Source: Pirellulaceae bacterium (GTDB lineage Bacteria; Planctomycetota; Planctomycetia; Pirellulales; Pirellulaceae). From it: a stretch of DNA of 64,000 nucleotides. Below, in pieces: positions 34,929 through 42,688 of the stretch. Numbering within the stretch: position 1 is the stretch's first letter; the number at the start of each line of letters is the position of its first letter. The notes below the pieces were generated by a model. The model did not search any database, was not told the DNA's origin, and saw only the letters and a list, made by a program, of their open reading frames with translations. The stretch is taken from contig JAGYIQ010000006.1 in assembly GCA_018402565.1 (NCBI GenBank), forward strand, positions 422,274-486,273. Reading direction: 5' to 3'. The position numbers were made by a program, and so were the translations under genes.

Positions 34929-36642
34929 GTGCATCCTCCCCTGGTTCGGTTTGTGGCCAGAAGTCCGACTCGCGTCCCGGAACGCTGTACTCGTACGGCC
35001 CCCGATAGACAGTGATCGGCGAAGTAAAGTTGCCATGCGGTGGTGGCGAAGGCGCCGCCCACTCCAATGTGTTGGCGTTCCACGGGTTCGCACCCGCGCG
35101 ACGGCCAAAGACCATGCTGCCAAAAAAGTTGAGAATAAACAGCGACTGAACCGCCACCAAGCCAAACGCACTGTAAGTAATAAATTCATTCACCGGTTGC
35201 AAATGGCTGAAGCTATCCCCAGCCGTAAAATCGGCGTAGCGCCGCGGTAAACCTTGTGCCCCGAGAAAATGCATGGGAAAGAACACGCAGTTCATCAACA
35301 CAAACGTCGCAAAGAAATGCAGTTTCCCCAACCACTCGCTCATCAACCGCCCGAACATTTTCGGATACCAGTGATAAATCGCACCGATCACGATCAGGCT
35401 GGTGCCACCAAACAACACGTAATGGAAGTGAGCAACGATGTAGTAGGTGTCGTGGATAAAGATCGTCACCGGCGCCACCGCCATCAACACGCCCGACAAT
35501 CCACCGATCACAAACATCGCAATAAAGCCCACGCAGAACAACATTCCCGTGGTCAATTGCAACCGGCCGCCCCACAGTGTCGCCAACCAATTGAATGTCT
35601 TGATGCCGCTGGGCAGCGCGATCAAGATCGTCGACAGCATAAACGCGGCCCCCACCAACGGCTGCATCCCCGAGACAAACATGTGATGCCCCCAGACGAT
35701 GAAGCCCAACCCACCGATCGACAACATCGAGTAGACCATCGGCTTGTAGCCGAACAGCGGCTTCCGCGCCATCGAGCTCAGAATGTCGCTGGCCATCCCC
35801 ATCGCGGGCAATAACATGATGTAGACCGCCGGATGCGAGTAGAACCAAAACAGATGCTGCCACAACAGAACCTGCCCGCCACCCCCCGTGGCCGGCCCAT
35901 CCGCCACCATCAAACCCTCGGGGATAAAAAAGCACGTGCCAAACAATCGATCCGAAATTTGCATCATCACGGCCGCCGTCAGAACCGGCAAAGCGAAGGC
36001 CTGCAGGATGGCTGTGATCAGCATCGCCCAAATCGTCATCGGCAAGCGAAACATCGTCATGCCCGGTGCTCGCATCTGCACGATCGTGGTGATGTAGTTG
36101 ATCGAGCCCATCATCGACGAGATCCCCACGAACGTCAGCCCCATCAACCACAGGGTCTGAGCCAATCCGCTGCCCGGAGCCGCTGCTTCTAACACGGCCA
36201 AGGGCGGATAAGACGTCCAACCCGCCGCCGGCCCGTAGCCCGGCGCTGCAAACGCCAACATCAAGCAGCCAAAGGCCGGCCACATGAACCAATAGCTCAG
36301 CATGTTGAGCGTCGGAAAGGCCATGTCGTCCGCCCCGATCATCAGCGGGATCAGGTAATTCCCAAACGCTCCCGCCAAGATCGGAATCACCACAAAGAAC
36401 ACCATGACGGTCCCGTGCATCGTCACCAACATGGTGTAGTACTCGGGCGGTATCTGACCACCCTCGTTGGCAAACAGCCAAGAACCCAGCACCGGCACGT
36501 CGCTCCACGGCCACGCTAACTGCCACCGCATGGCCGCCGCCAACAAACCGCCCAACAAAAACCAAATCAACGAGGACAGCAGAAACTGGATCCCGATGAT
36601 CTTGTGGTCGCGGCTGAATAGATACGTCGTCAGGAATCTCAC
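34906..36642 (-). CDS. ctaD: Cytochrome c oxidase subunit I, A2-type haem-copper oxidase
   Basis: Catalytic subunit reducing O2 to water and pumping protons, 578 residues, about 12 helices. The start is GTG at 36642, overlapping the subunit II stop (GTGA); GAGG lies about 7 nt upstream. Haem and CuB ligands: TMHGTVMVF (low-spin haem His), the CuB His in FYSHPAVYIMLLP, the His pair in IVWGHHMFVSG, and HDTYYIVAHFHYVLFGG. The sequence YSHPAV replaces the Glu-containing GHPEV of A1 oxidases, the signature of A2 enzymes such as that of Rhodothermus marinus. A Tyr two residues after Ala is present for the His-Tyr crosslink. Confidence 0.95.
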   Translation of the reverse strand: MRFLTTYLFSRDHKIIGIQFLLSSLIWFLLGGLLAAAMRWQLAWPWSDVPVLGSWLFANEGGQIPPEYYTMLVTMHGTVMVFFVVIPILAGAFGNYLIPLMIGADDMAFPTLNMLSYWFMWPAFGCLMLAFAAPGYGPAAGWTSYPPLAVLEAAAPGSGLAQTLWLMGLTFVGISSMMGSINYITTIVQMRAPGMTMFRLPMTIWAMLITAILQAFALPVLTAAVMMQISDRLFGTCFFIPEGLMVADGPATGGGGQVLLWQHLFWFYSHPAVYIMLLPAMGMASDILSSMARKPLFGYKPMVYSMLSIGGLGFIVWGHHMFVSGMQPLVGAAFMLSTILIALPSGIKTFNWLATLWGGRLQLTTGMLFCVGFIAMFVIGGLSGVLMAVAPVTIFIHDTYYIVAHFHYVLFGGTSLIVIGAIYHWYPKMFGRLMSEWLGKLHFFATFVLMNCVFFPMHFLGAQGLPRRYADFTAGDSFSHLQPVNEFITYSAFGLVAVQSLFILNFFGSMVFGRRAGANPWNANTLEWAAPSPPPHGNFTSPITVYRGPYEYSVPGRESDFWPQTEPGEDAHGSHHGA

Positions 36643-37427
36643 TCTTGCACCTCGGCTTCCAAACCTTCCGCCACCGCCTTCATCCTGGCTCGCATCTTGT
36701 AATGCCCCCAACCACACAACTCCATGCACAAGATCTCGTAAGTGCCCGGCCGATCCACTTGAAACCAAACCAGTTGCGTCATCCCCGGCACGACGTCTTG
36801 CTTGACTCGCAAACCCGGGATCGCAAAGCTATGTAGCACGTCCTTCGCCTCCACTCGCAACACAACCGGACGCCCCACCGGCACCGTCAACTCGTTCTCG
36901 ACCCGTTGATCGTCCAACGTGCCCAACACCCCGTCCGGCCCCGGATAGTAGACTTCCCACCCGAACTGTTTCCCCACCACCAAGGCACTCGGCTCCACCG
37001 CTCGCTCCTGCCCCTCCACCATCACCATGGGCCGATTCATCTTGTTGTCCGCCCACACCTGCAATTGATAAAAACCCAAAAACACCAGAATCGCGGCGGG
37101 TATCGCGGTCCAAATCCATTCCAACAACGTGTGGTGCGTGATGTACAAGGCAGGTTCCGCCTGCCGCCCCGGATGATCGGCATACCGCCATACGACATAC
37201 GCCAAAATCGATGTCGTCACGCCCAACACCACGCCACAAATGATGTGCACCAAGTCGAACAGGTGGTCGATCGCGTTGGCATAAGGATTGGCGTTCTCCG
37301 GCAACCACAACCCGGCAAAAGAAAAGCCGCCGACCGACCCCACACCCAACACCGCAATCACGTACAGACCAATCCCCAGGATCGGTACCAAAGCGAACAA
37401 GCCCGCCCAAAATCGATGCGTCAACAC
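36639..37427 (-). CDS. ctaC: Cytochrome c oxidase subunit II
   Basis: Electron-entry subunit carrying the CuA centre, 262 residues. Two N-terminal helices (about 10-30 and 55-80) with an additional hydrophobic stretch near residue 100 (IWTAIPAAILVFLGFYQL), then a periplasmic cupredoxin domain. CuA ligands: VLHSFAIPGL and the cluster CMELCGWGHYKM (C-x3-C-x3-H-x2-M). No fused cytochrome c domain; the adjacent upstream dihaem cytochrome likely serves that role. Its stop overlaps the ctaD GTG start. Confidence 0.94.
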   Translation of the reverse strand: MLTHRFWAGLFALVPILGIGLYVIAVLGVGSVGGFSFAGLWLPENANPYANAIDHLFDLVHIICGVVLGVTTSILAYVVWRYADHPGRQAEPALYITHHTLLEWIWTAIPAAILVFLGFYQLQVWADNKMNRPMVMVEGQERAVEPSALVVGKQFGWEVYYPGPDGVLGTLDDQRVENELTVPVGRPVVLRVEAKDVLHSFAIPGLRVKQDVVPGMTQLVWFQVDRPGTYEILCMELCGWGHYKMRARMKAVAEGLEAEVQE

Positions 37428-37440
37428 AGCGCGGGTCTCC

Positions 37441-38976
37441 CTAGCGAACGGGGCGTTCGTTTTCCAATTTCTTGGCCGTCTCCGGACGACTCAAGGTCTC
37501 GTACGGCAGTTGCTGGACATAGGCCACCAACGCCCAAATCTGCTCCTCCGTCAACGTCAAACTGGCCGGCATCGGCGTCCCCTCAATGCCATACTGGATC
37601 CGACGGAAGATGTCGATCGGCCGATTCCCACCCCGATAAACACCCAACCTCAAGTTCCGCGGCATGATCGGCCGCGGCGGGTGAGCCCCCGCGTTCACGT
37701 AAGGAGCCCAAGCCGCCGCGTCCGTCGGATTGATCCCCTCCACCTTCAACCAATCGTTCGTCCAATCGTCGTAGTTATTCGTCTGGCCATCCCCGATCCC
37801 CGTCTCCCCGTGACACTGGACACAGTTGGCCGCACCAAAGTACAACTTTTGTCCCAACGCCACCTGGGACTCGTAGGCCGCGTCCCGCGAGTCCAACACC
37901 CAGGCCGGCACGTCCACCTCTTTGGCTTCAAAGTCCAGAATCCCCAGCCACTTCTCCAACACCGGCAACATCTGCTCTTCCGCCAAAAACAACAGATCGT
38001 CGGCAATCTTGTCCCGATCGTACGACACATCGGCCTTCGCCCCACTGCCACCGTCGCTCTCCGAGCCATCATCCTCGTCCGCGCCAGCCTTCGCATCAGC
38101 CTCAGAACCACCAACCGAATCAGCGTCAGCCGCCGAGTCCCTGTCCGCTGCCGACTCCCCACCAACCGGCGCTACCCTCTGCAGCGGTCCCAACTGCACA
38201 TCCAACGGCAAGTCTCGCAAACGCGCGGCGTCCGGCAAACTGACCAACCGCGCATCTTCGTCCAACTCACGGACCGCCGCAATCAAGAATCGCTCCACCA
38301 TCCCTCGCTGCGAGAGATAAATGACGTAGTCCACCAACACGTCCAACTCCTCGTCCTGCAACAAGCGAAACGAGGGCATCGATGTGCCCGGGATCCCATT
38401 GACCAAGATCGTCTTCAGGTCGTCCTTCGTCGGCGGAGTCCCCGTCGGCGAACTCTTGAACTTGAACTTCCCCAAGCGAAAGTCACGCGGATACGGCGAG
38501 AGAAACGCCGAGGTCGGCCCACGCCCATCCCCCGTCACCCCATGGCAGTGAGCACAATGCCGACGGTACAACCCCTGGCTGCTCTCCTCGTTCCGGCTGA
38601 CCACCGGACCCGCGGCCCATGCCAACTTCCCCATGTCCAACAACTCCAGGGCAGGATCGTCCTCACCCTCCAACAAAGGCAGCTGCGGCGCATCCGGGGT
38701 CCCAAACCAAACTCGCGTGATGTCGGACACGTCCTGCCGATGAACCTCAGGAAAACCCTGCCCAGGCTCCAATCGCGCGGCCCGCTCCTGCTTGTACCAC
38801 TCCAACGAATTATCACCAAACTCCGCCGGCGGCGTACAACCAACCGCAACAACCACGCTCAGCAAGCACACCAAATCCCGACCGCACACGGCCCATCTGC
38901 CCGCCAGCACCGCCACGCGAGCCGACCACGGACACCGCTCTCCCAGCAGCCACCACACCAAACTGTGCTTCAACAA
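37441..38976 (-). CDS. Dihaem c-type cytochrome lipoprotein
   Basis: First gene of the oxidase operon, 511 residues. The N terminus is a lipoprotein-type signal (LLSVVVAVGC, lipobox V-A-V-G-C-like). Two cytochrome c domains: CAHCH at about residue 137, with the distal Met probably in GTSMPSF, and CVQCH at about 377 with GTPMPASL as the Met loop. They are separated by a strongly acidic Ser/Asp/Ala linker (around residues 275-320, e.g. SAADRDSAADADSVGG) and a helical segment. Subunit II starts 13 bp downstream, so this is probably the electron donor to the CuA site, anchored in the membrane. Confidence 0.88.
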   Translation of the reverse strand: MLKHSLVWWLLGERCPWSARVAVLAGRWAVCGRDLVCLLSVVVAVGCTPPAEFGDNSLEWYKQERAARLEPGQGFPEVHRQDVSDITRVWFGTPDAPQLPLLEGEDDPALELLDMGKLAWAAGPVVSRNEESSQGLYRRHCAHCHGVTGDGRGPTSAFLSPYPRDFRLGKFKFKSSPTGTPPTKDDLKTILVNGIPGTSMPSFRLLQDEELDVLVDYVIYLSQRGMVERFLIAAVRELDEDARLVSLPDAARLRDLPLDVQLGPLQRVAPVGGESAADRDSAADADSVGGSEADAKAGADEDDGSESDGGSGAKADVSYDRDKIADDLLFLAEEQMLPVLEKWLGILDFEAKEVDVPAWVLDSRDAAYESQVALGQKLYFGAANCVQCHGETGIGDGQTNNYDDWTNDWLKVEGINPTDAAAWAPYVNAGAHPPRPIMPRNLRLGVYRGGNRPIDIFRRIQYGIEGTPMPASLTLTEEQIWALVAYVQQLPYETLSRPETAKKLENERPVR

Positions 38977-39481
38977 CGTTTCACCCTACGTCACTAACGT
39001 ACACCAGCGACATCGACACCCACGCACCCACCGGACACCCACGCACCCATCAGACATCAGGAGCGTCGCCAACAACACCCCCAACCAACTAGCCCCGAAC
39101 AGCCAGGCATAGCATAACGAAATTAAGCACTTTAGGCTTGCGTCTTGCGGCATTTTGCCGCATTTTGCCGCATATTTCCATCCCCCGAATTTGCAGGGGT
39201 CCACGGCTCGAAGCACCAGAATTCACACGAAGACGGTTCCCACCCTCCGCCGCTCTCCCGCACCCCGCCGCCAGACCCGGCAGCCGGCAGAAACACCGCC
39301 CGCAGGTAACAACAGAGACCGATCAGCAGGCCCAACTCAGGCCCGCGGCCGCAGCCCACACCAAGTCGCTCAGAACCCAGTCGCTCAGCACTCAGTCACT
39401 CAATCACTCAGAACTCAGCCGATCAGAACGCAAACCGTCGAACCCGGAAGCAACCCGCAATCTACCGCGAGCGATAATGAC
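38977..39481. other. Intergenic region upstream of the oxidase operon
   Basis: About 500 bp between the end of the HtrA gene and the cytochrome gene, expected to hold the operon promoter. It carries a tandem GCGGCATTTTGCC motif (39147-39172) and a 10-bp degenerate repeat of the type CAGTCGCTCAG (39362-39420). No gene or clear promoter boxes were identified. Confidence 0.45.
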
Positions 39482-40819
39482 CTACCGAGCCGCCGTCTTG
39501 GTCGCCTTCTGCAATCGAATACTACCGTACAACGCTCGATTACCACGCAGAACATAAAATTGAATCGGCTGCTGCAACACCACCGGTTGGCTGACGATGT
39601 AGTTCACGTCATCCAAGCTCACCGTCTCCCACTCGTGCAGACCGACCAAAATATCCCCAGCCTGAATGCCTTGTCCGCTGGCCGGACTGCCCGGACGCAC
39701 TTTGTCGACCCGCAAGCCACCGGCATATTTGTCGTTCAACTGGGCCACCACGGACGCACTCTCCGCCCGAACCTCGACCCCAATCATCTGCCACACCAAC
39801 TCGACCAACGAGTGACGACCCTTTTCCAACACAACCTTGCTGCTGATCGAGTTCCCATCACGCTCGACATCAACCACCACCGAATTGCCCACGACTTCAT
39901 CCAGCAAAGCCAACTGGAAGTCCAACTGTCGCTGAATATCAAACTGGCCCACCCGCAGCAAGCGATCACCCACCTGCAAGCCCGCCGCCACGGCCGGCGA
40001 ATTCGGCGCGATTCGGCGGATCTCCGTCACCGGCAGATGGTTGACGTAAGTCGTCTCCACCGTGATGCCGTGGAACACCCGCAGCGTGTTGTCTCGTTCC
40101 AACAACTCAGCCGCCACCTCGACAGCCTTATTCACCGGTATCGCAAAGCCAATCCCCTGCGCTCCAACCCGCACCGCCACGTTCACCCCGATCATCTGAC
40201 CGTCCAAGTTGATCAGCGGACCGCCGCTGTTCCCAGGATTGATGCTGGCGTCCGTCTGAATCAGGTCGTAGTACACCTGCTCGTCACTGACCGGCACCGT
40301 CCGATGCAACGCACTGACAATGCCACGCGACACCGTGTCGGTGTAACCATAGGCATTGCCCACCGCCAACACGCTCTCAGCTGGCATCAGGTCGCTACTC
40401 ACGCCCAAAGGGATCGGCGGCAACTGCTGCGAAGTCCGCACCTTGATGATGGCCAAGTCGGTCGCAGGATCGTACGAGACCAAATCGCCCGTCGTCGAGT
40501 ACTCCCCAGCCGTCACGACCAAGTTCTGAATGCCCTCAATCACATGGTAGTTCGTTAGGACGTACCCGCGAGGATCGATAACGACCCCCGTCCCCATTCC
40601 ATTCACCCGCTTGACCTGCGGCTGAAACGCCACCGTCTCGTTCCCCTCGGTGATCGTCTTCTTCCCCCGCAAGTTGACCACCGAGTCCTTGACCCGCTTC
40701 AACGCCACCACTTCGGGCGTGTTCCGGTTGCTGCCACCCGTGGGATCCGAGGCAAAGGTCGCCCCAACTTGAGCTCCGACCAGCAGGAAAAACAAGCTCA
40801 GCAAGAAGTATCGTCGCAT
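39482..40819 (-). CDS. HtrA/DegP-type trypsin-like serine protease with two PDZ domains
   Basis: Periplasmic quality-control protease, 445 residues. Signal peptide (YFLLSLFFLLVGAQVGATFA) then the S1C domain with catalytic triad His (LTNYHVIEG), Asp (DPATDLAIIKV) and Ser (INPGNSGGPLINL). Two PDZ modules follow: one with IAPNSPAVAAGLQVGDRLL (about residues 275-295) and one with VRPGSPASGQGIQAGDILVG (about 380-400). Domain order and length match DegP/DegQ/HtrA. Could be DegS-like in function, but the two PDZ domains favour DegP/Q. Confidence 0.93.
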   Translation of the reverse strand: MRRYFLLSLFFLLVGAQVGATFASDPTGGSNRNTPEVVALKRVKDSVVNLRGKKTITEGNETVAFQPQVKRVNGMGTGVVIDPRGYVLTNYHVIEGIQNLVVTAGEYSTTGDLVSYDPATDLAIIKVRTSQQLPPIPLGVSSDLMPAESVLAVGNAYGYTDTVSRGIVSALHRTVPVSDEQVYYDLIQTDASINPGNSGGPLINLDGQMIGVNVAVRVGAQGIGFAIPVNKAVEVAAELLERDNTLRVFHGITVETTYVNHLPVTEIRRIAPNSPAVAAGLQVGDRLLRVGQFDIQRQLDFQLALLDEVVGNSVVVDVERDGNSISSKVVLEKGRHSLVELVWQMIGVEVRAESASVVAQLNDKYAGGLRVDKVRPGSPASGQGIQAGDILVGLHEWETVSLDDVNYIVSQPVVLQQPIQFYVLRGNRALYGSIRLQKATKTAAR

Positions 40820-40967
40820 ATCGATTCGCTGCTGGTGAGTGAAATTCGGTCGTCCGGTCGGACAAAACTCAACCCGCCGCCACTGGCCACCCCAGGCTCA
40901 CGTGCCACCGGCGAAATTTCGTCCCCCGTTGCATCGTCCCCGCCGCTCACCCTGCGTTAAATGAGTG

Positions 40968-40992
40968 CTGGCAAACCTAATAGCTTTGCCAG
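40968..40992. promoter_or_regulatory. Perfect inverted repeat upstream of htrA
   Basis: CTGGCAAA and TTTGCCAG separated by 9 bp, about 150 bp upstream of the htrA start and 200 bp downstream of fabH. It could be an operator for the htrA promoter or a terminator for fabH; there is no following T-run on the minus strand, so an operator is slightly favoured. The rest of the 379-bp gap shows nothing recognisable. Confidence 0.35.
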
Positions 40993-41198
40993 TTTAACAT
41001 GAGGGAAAACCAGGCAAATTTCTGACCGGTCGGTTTAGGTAAAGACTGCCGAACAAGTCACCACAACAAGAAGAATTCTCGCCTCAAACAGAAATTCGCA
41101 TGCACAAGCCGCCACCGAGCCGCAGCCCCCAAAAGACCACTCGACCAACACCTCTGCCGCCACGACGCAGCGTCTTTACAGGCCCCGCCAACGAACGA

Positions 41199-42188
41199 CT
41201 AAACTTGCACAACCGCCGCCGCTGAACAGAACCCCGCTCCCGCCGCACTCAACAACAATCGCTGGCCAGATTCCAACAAGCCGGCCTCCCGCCCCAGACT
41301 CATAGCCACCGGTACCGTAGCCGCAGAAGAATTGCCCAGTTCCCCCAACCACCAAGCTCGACGCGACTCAGCCACCCCCAACCGCTCGCCCAACTCCCGC
41401 ACGATCCGGAAACTGGCCTGATGCGGCACCATCCAGTCAATCTCCGCCACGGTCAACCCCGCCGACGCCAGGACCTGGACACAATCGGCCTCCATCGACT
41501 CAACCGCCAACTTGAACACGCGGCCTCCCGACGGCATCCGCATGTAGCGATCCCCCTCCGAGACCTCCGGACCCCAGGGCTGGCGACTCCCCCCCGCCGC
41601 AATCATCAACTCGGCGGCATGCTCCCCGGCACTGCGCCCCGCCGTCGCCAAGATCCCCGCCGTCCCACTCGGAGCCAACACCACTGCCCCCGCCGCGTCT
41701 CCGAACAGGCACGCCGTCTGCAGGTCGAGTGGATTGACGCGGCGCGACAGCACGTTCGCGCCGATCAACAAGACCGCCTGCCCAGTGCCCTTCACCCAAG
41801 CGTCAGCCACCATCAGCCCATAGACGAAGCCCGAACACGCCGCCATCAAATCCATCGCCGGCGCCACACTGCCCAATCGAGCCGCCACCGCCGGAGCCGA
41901 CCCAGGCAGCAAATGGTCCGGGGTACTGGTGGCCAACAGGACTAACCCCAATTCCTCGGCTGACACTCCACCCCGAGCCAAAGCCATCCGCCCCGCCTCC
42001 ACCGCCAAGTCACTGGTCGCCTGATCCGCGGCCGCATACCGACGCGCAGCAAATCCCGTCCGCCGCTCGACCCAACCCGCCTCCAAACCAAACCGACGTT
42101 CCAACTCCGAGTTCGGGACCGACAATCGCCCCAGAGCATGCCCCCAGCCCCGCCAAGCACAGAACCGGCCTCCTCCCGCCTCGCTCAT
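41199..42188 (-). CDS. fabH: 3-oxoacyl-ACP synthase III (KAS III)
   Basis: Condenses an acyl-CoA starter with malonyl-ACP to open fatty-acid synthesis. A 329-residue thiolase-fold protein with the full Cys-His-Asn triad: MAACSGFVYGL, WMVPHQASFRI and LGELGNSSAATVPVA. FGDAAGAVVLAPS is also characteristic. ATG at 42188 has GAGGAAG upstream; a start at 42203 is possible. No other fab genes adjoin it, so a dedicated role outside the core pathway is conceivable. Confidence 0.92.
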   Translation of the reverse strand: MSEAGGGRFCAWRGWGHALGRLSVPNSELERRFGLEAGWVERRTGFAARRYAAADQATSDLAVEAGRMALARGGVSAEELGLVLLATSTPDHLLPGSAPAVAARLGSVAPAMDLMAACSGFVYGLMVADAWVKGTGQAVLLIGANVLSRRVNPLDLQTACLFGDAAGAVVLAPSGTAGILATAGRSAGEHAAELMIAAGGSRQPWGPEVSEGDRYMRMPSGGRVFKLAVESMEADCVQVLASAGLTVAEIDWMVPHQASFRIVRELGERLGVAESRRAWWLGELGNSSAATVPVAMSLGREAGLLESGQRLLLSAAGAGFCSAAAVVQV

Positions 42189-42688
42189 TAACTTCCTCTC
42201 CACGCCAACCCATCGCTTCCAACAACACTTCCGACAACGCTTCCAAGAGCGCCTTCAAGAACGCTTCCGCCAACCTCCCCCAAGCTCGCCCAAGCCGCAA
42301 AATCTCCCCGCCGACCTCCCCTTTGCCTACCCCCCCAAGACAAGTTGCCCTCCCCATCAATGCCCGCTCCCGCTCGTATTCGTCATGGTTCGCGTGATTG
42401 AACCCAGCCACCCAAACGCCACCAAACCCGCAGCGCCGGCACAACCTCAGCCGATGCCGTGAGCCACCAGTGGCGACCGCCCTGGTTGAGTAGCCCGTCA
42501 GGTCCGGCGGGCCGGCACAGCGGCGTGCCCGACGAATGACACCAAGGTTCGTGTCGGCACTATAGACCTTTAAATCGCGATCGCGCACCTACCGTTGGCC
42601 TACGCTGATCGACTCAGATCGCGTCGCCCCATTCGGTCTGGGCTCGGCAGGGGGGCGGGCCGTTTCATTATTGACATGGACCAGCGTT
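42189..42688. other. Intergenic region without recognisable gene
   Basis: About 500 bp between the fabH start and the sulfatase stop. A degenerate AACGCTTCC(AAC) motif is repeated five or six times at 42215-42285. Shadow frames exist but are not convincing. Confidence 0.4.

Noticed and set aside
37288..38997. Plus-strand frame of 569 codons
   Set aside because: Antisense to the dihaem cytochrome gene with two CxxCH motifs; Arg-rich and without any domain.
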